This document shows, piece after piece, positions 61,396-64,000 of a stretch of 64,000 nt of DNA. Position 1 is the stretch's first letter. Each line of letters opens with the position of its first letter. The notes under the pieces are model-generated. The model saw only the letters and a program-made list of their open reading frames with translations, was not told where the DNA came from and ran no database searches. This stretch comes from UBA6107 sp964533735 (GTDB taxonomy: Bacteria > Chloroflexota > Anaerolineae > Anaerolineales > Anaerolineaceae). A program made the position numbers and the translations under genes. The stretch is taken from NCBI GenBank assembly GCA_964533735.1, contig CAZHMD010000003.1:62001-126000 (forward strand), written 5' to 3'.

Positions 61396-61953
61396 ATGAA
61401 CAGTACTTGGTACATCGTCATAGTAGTGGCGGTTTTACTGGTAGCAGGGCTCATACTTGCTCCAATTTTTGCCCGCCGCAGGCGTTCGGAGAGTTTGCGC
61501 ACCAAGTTTGGAATGGAGTATGATCACACCGTCCAGGTCACAGGAGACGAGAAAAAAGCACAAACGGAACTGGAAGAGCGGCAAAAACGGGTTAAGAGCC
61601 TGAATATTCGCGAACTAACAACAAGCGATAGGGAGCGTTACCTGGCAGACTGGTCCGCTGTCCAATCCAAATTTGTTGATGAGCCAGGGCAAGCGGTGCT
61701 GGATGCTGACAGGCTGATCATGGAAGTGATGCAGCTTCGCGCCTATCCGTTATCAGATTTTGACCAGCGAGCGGCTGACATTTCAGTCATTTATCCTAAC
61801 CTGGTGAGCAATTACCGTGCGGCACGGGCAATCGCGATCAAGAACGAGCAGCAACTTGCAGATACTGAGGAACTACGCCAGGCAATGATCTATTACCGGC
61901 CTCTGTTCGAGGAACTTCTCGGAAAAGAGTCTGAAGTTAAAGAGGAGAAGTAA
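61396..61953 (+). CDS. Membrane-anchored conserved protein, function unknown
   Basis: This is a 185-residue protein with an N-terminal TM segment (about 5-26), a basic stop-transfer RRRRS and a helical cytoplasmic part. The conserved pattern is KFGMEYDHTVQ, then RVKSLNIREL, RYLADWSAVQSKFVDEPGQAVLDADRLI and LRQAMIYYRPLFEELLG. I know this as a frequent hypothetical protein of environmental bacteria. The C-terminal half is related to that of the next protein. AGGAGG precedes the ATG. Confidence 0.7.
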   Translation: MNSTWYIVIVVAVLLVAGLILAPIFARRRRSESLRTKFGMEYDHTVQVTGDEKKAQTELEERQKRVKSLNIRELTTSDRERYLADWSAVQSKFVDEPGQAVLDADRLIMEVMQLRAYPLSDFDQRAADISVIYPNLVSNYRAARAIAIKNEQQLADTEELRQAMIYYRPLFEELLGKESEVKEEK

Positions 61954-61955
61954 AA

Positions 61956-62537
61956 ATGACAGGGCAATATTCTGAAGAGCGTTTTACTACCTCAAGTGAA
62001 TCTGAGGCAACTGATAAACCAGTTTACAACTCTGAAGTTGAATCTACTTCCCCGGTGGATGAAGCGATGGAGTACGAGTCTGAAAATATTGAATCAGAAG
62101 CAGACGAAGTGTTCATCGAACCAGATCTGACCGTTGAACCACTGTCCGAGGATGTGACGACCTGGAAACCGATACCTGCGGTTGAAGTAATGGCAAAGGC
62201 AGAAGCCATTGAGACTCCAGTTCAGGAAATGCCAACCGCGGCAGGTTATTTGAATATAAAACCCGAATCTACGACCAACCTGCTTTTACGTGAAGATTCT
62301 GAACACTTCCGAACCCGCTGGAATGAAATCCAGGGAAAATTTGTTGACGAACCTCGCGATGCAGTTCAACAAGCAGACGCGCTGGTATCTGAGGTAGTCG
62401 ACCAAATCACCCGGATGTTTGCCACTGAACATGGCTCGCTCGAGAGTCAATGGAAACAGGGAAATGATGTCTCGACTGAGGATCTACGAAAGGCATTACA
62501 ACATTACCGGGCTTTCTTTAATCGCCTGGTTGGTTAA
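61956..62537 (+). CDS. Conserved protein sharing the KFVDEP helical domain, function unknown
   Basis: This is a 193-residue protein without TM segment. The first half (1-100) is acidic and low in complexity (SESEATDKPVYNSEVESTSP; ESENIESEADEVFIEPD), probably disordered. The second half has HFRTRWNEIQGKFVDEPRDAVQQADALVSEVVDQI and DLRKALQHYRAFFNRLVG, which match ADWSAVQSKFVDEPGQAVLDADRLI and LRQAMIYYRPLFEELLG of the upstream protein. It begins 2 bp after that gene, so the two are co-translated and may form a membrane-tethered complex. Confidence 0.7.
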   Translation: MTGQYSEERFTTSSESEATDKPVYNSEVESTSPVDEAMEYESENIESEADEVFIEPDLTVEPLSEDVTTWKPIPAVEVMAKAEAIETPVQEMPTAAGYLNIKPESTTNLLLREDSEHFRTRWNEIQGKFVDEPRDAVQQADALVSEVVDQITRMFATEHGSLESQWKQGNDVSTEDLRKALQHYRAFFNRLVG

Positions 62538-62580
62538 TGCGCACTATCTTAAACCCTTGAGGTTCATTTTGAGTGTTTAC

Positions 62581-62648
62581 TCTTCCGGGCAGAATACCAA
62601 GTTATATGAGTTGATTTGGCTGTTTCATATTCCTGCCCGGAAGACCTT
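62581..62648 (+). terminator. Terminator-like hairpin with long loop
   Basis: TCTTCCGGGCAG pairs perfectly with CTGCCCGGAAGA across a 40-nt loop, then CCTTTT. Confidence 0.6.
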
Positions 62649-62772
62649 TTAGCAGCAGTACCGGAACCAGTAACCCTAACTATAAATAATCGTTGGAAAG
62701 ATTTTCAAGTCAAAATGAGATAAATTACCCGCCTAAATGCGTGAGGTAAACGGTCGAAAAAGGAGTGGTGAG

Positions 62773-63947
62773 ATGTCCCATTACAAATATGTGATCGTCG
62801 GTGGGGGAATGACCGCGGATTCTGCAATACAGGGAATTCGGGAATTGGACTCTACTGGTGGTATCGCATTAATAGGAGATGACCCCAACCCGCCTTATAA
62901 CCGGCCACCACTTTCAAAAGGACTCTGGAAAGGAAAAACGCTCGATTCCATCTGGCGCAAATCAACCGATCCTTTGGTGCAATTATTCCTCGGGAAGACG
63001 GTCAACTCCATAGAACCAAAAAAGCAAACGATCCGGGATAACGATGGAAAGATGTATACCTATGAAAAACTGCTCCTGGCAACTGGCGGAGCTCCGCGTA
63101 AGCTTCCTTTCGGTGGTGAAACATCATTTACTTCCGCGGTCTTGAAGATTATCAAAAACTGCGCGCGATGTGTAATAAAAACAAACATTTTGGTGTGATT
63201 GGCGGCGGATTTATTGGGTCCGAGATTGCCGCTGCCTTGTCTATGAACAATGAGAAAGTGACGATGGTGTTCCCTGAAGAAGGAATCGGAGCAAAAGTTT
63301 ATCCAAAGGAAATCTCTCACTATATAAATGATTATTACCGCGCCAAAGGTGTAGAAGTGATGACCGGGGTGAATGTAATTGACCTCAAGAAAGACAAAGA
63401 TGCGCTTTCACTCGTCACGGATAAGGATCAACGTATTCCTGTGGACGTTGTGATCGCAGGGATCGGGCTTGTCCCGAACATTGAATTAGCCCGCACCGCT
63501 GGTTTAAAAGTCGAAAAAGGAATATCCGTAGATCGTGAGCTGCGTACCAATGACCCCGATATCTTCGCTGCCGGAGACGTGGCAGAATTCCTCCAACCTG
63601 AGTTAGGAAAACGCGTGCGGATTGAACACGAAGATAATGCCAATACAATGGGCAAACAAGCCGGAAGGAATATGGCGGGTGCGAGCGAACTCTACCACCA
63701 TCTTTCCTATTTTTATTCCGACTTGTTTGAACTTGGTTATGAAGCTGTTGGTGAGTTGGACTCCTGCATGGAAATCTTTATGGATTGGAAAGAACGTTTC
63801 AAGAAAGGTGTGATCTATTACTTAGCTGAGGGAAGGGTGCGTGGGGTGCTGTTATGGAATATATGGGATACTGTTCCCGCTGCCCGTGGCTTAATCGGCG
63901 AAGCAGGACCCTTCAAGCCGGCGGATTTGAAAAACCGGTTGGCATAA
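62773..63947 (+). pseudogene. FAD-dependent NAD(P)H oxidoreductase split by a one-base frameshift
   Basis: The N-terminal frame starts at 62773 after AAGGAG and encodes YVIVGGGMTADSAIQGIRE (FAD-binding GxGxxG-like) and PYNRPPLSKGLWKG. The C-terminal frame carries GVIGGGFIGSEIAAAL (NAD-binding), VIAGIGLVPNIELA and PDIFAAGDVAEF (second FAD motif). Reading in the second frame extends back to IIYFRGLEDYQKLRAM, right up to GGTGGTGAAAC at 63112-63122. One extra A at 63118-63121 would join the frames as PFGGENIIYFRGLEDY, which is the expected family sequence. The restored protein has about 391 residues and is a rubredoxin/ferredoxin reductase-type or AIF-like enzyme. A sequencing error in an A run is as likely as a true mutation. 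Confidence 0.8.
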
Positions 63948-64000
63948 GCAGGGAGAGTGGTGGTTTCTATTGTGGGATGAAATGACAAAAACCAGGAGAA

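Noticed and set aside
1..64000. tRNA, rRNA, insertion sequence, prophage or integron
   Set aside because: No sequence or encoded protein with the expected features was seen in any gap or reading frame.

Overview
The window looks like a chromosomal segment of a Chloroflexota (Anaerolineae-like) bacterium. This is inferred from gene style, not from a marker gene: two large MalT-like LuxR regulators, several ABC importers whose lipoprotein binding proteins carry Pro/Thr/Glu/Ala linkers, many small multi-TM proteins of DUF families, and ECF sigma/anti-sigma pairs. Base composition is close to balanced by eye. No rRNA, tRNA, CRISPR array, transposase or phage gene was seen.

Layout. 1-5.2 kb (minus): the 5' part of a phosphohexomutase gene, a DUF389 membrane protein with an SH3-like tail, and an agmatine catabolism group (agmatine deiminase, putrescine carbamoyltransferase, Lrp/AsnC regulator). 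5.4-9.3 kb: a BMP-like lipoprotein, a DinB-like protein, an island of degenerate GGGATTGCTTCGG...CGCAATGACA repeats, a DUF998 membrane protein and a HAD phosphatase. 9.4-12.4 kb (plus) and 20.6-22.7 kb (minus): two paralogous ECF sigma/anti-sigma modules with similar candidate promoters. 12.5-20.4 kb (plus): MalT-like regulator 1, then two transcription units (a TAP-type alpha/beta hydrolase; then a small protein, two DUF4097-like beta proteins, an ICMT-like methyltransferase and a flavodoxin). Both units are preceded by the same roughly 80-bp element. 22.7-38 kb (minus): a long array of lipoproteins, small membrane proteins (DUF4386, DUF4395, DUF6326), two CPBP proteases, an FG-GAP lipoprotein and an MDR oxidoreductase. 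Three units here share a second, different promoter element with 12-bp-spaced repeats. 38.1-40.8 kb (minus): MalT-like regulator 2, directly upstream of that array. 41-42.6 kb: a YpfJ-type metallopeptidase and a membrane protein. 42.6-50.6 kb (plus): an Opp-type oligopeptide ABC importer in the order A-B-C-D-F plus a small membrane protein. 50.6-56.8 kb: an MFS permease, a zinc-ribbon protein, a GPH sugar symporter and a CUT1-type sugar importer (binding protein and two permeases, no ATPase). 57-60.5 kb: a receiver protein and a hybrid histidine kinase, convergent. 60.7-64 kb: three small envelope proteins and a frameshifted FAD-dependent oxidoreductase.

The most interesting system is the pair of MalT-like regulators. 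Each sits beside its own set of envelope operons, and each set has its own direct-repeat promoter architecture. In both sets one operon begins with a paralogous small protein (motif DQAALHGLL). I infer two parallel, diverged envelope-response regulons. The promoter elements and paralogies are directly visible in the sequence; the regulatory link is inference. Two genes, a lipoprotein at 23.4-23.9 kb and the FAD oxidoreductase at 62.8-63.9 kb, are each broken by a single frameshift, which could be real or a sequencing error.
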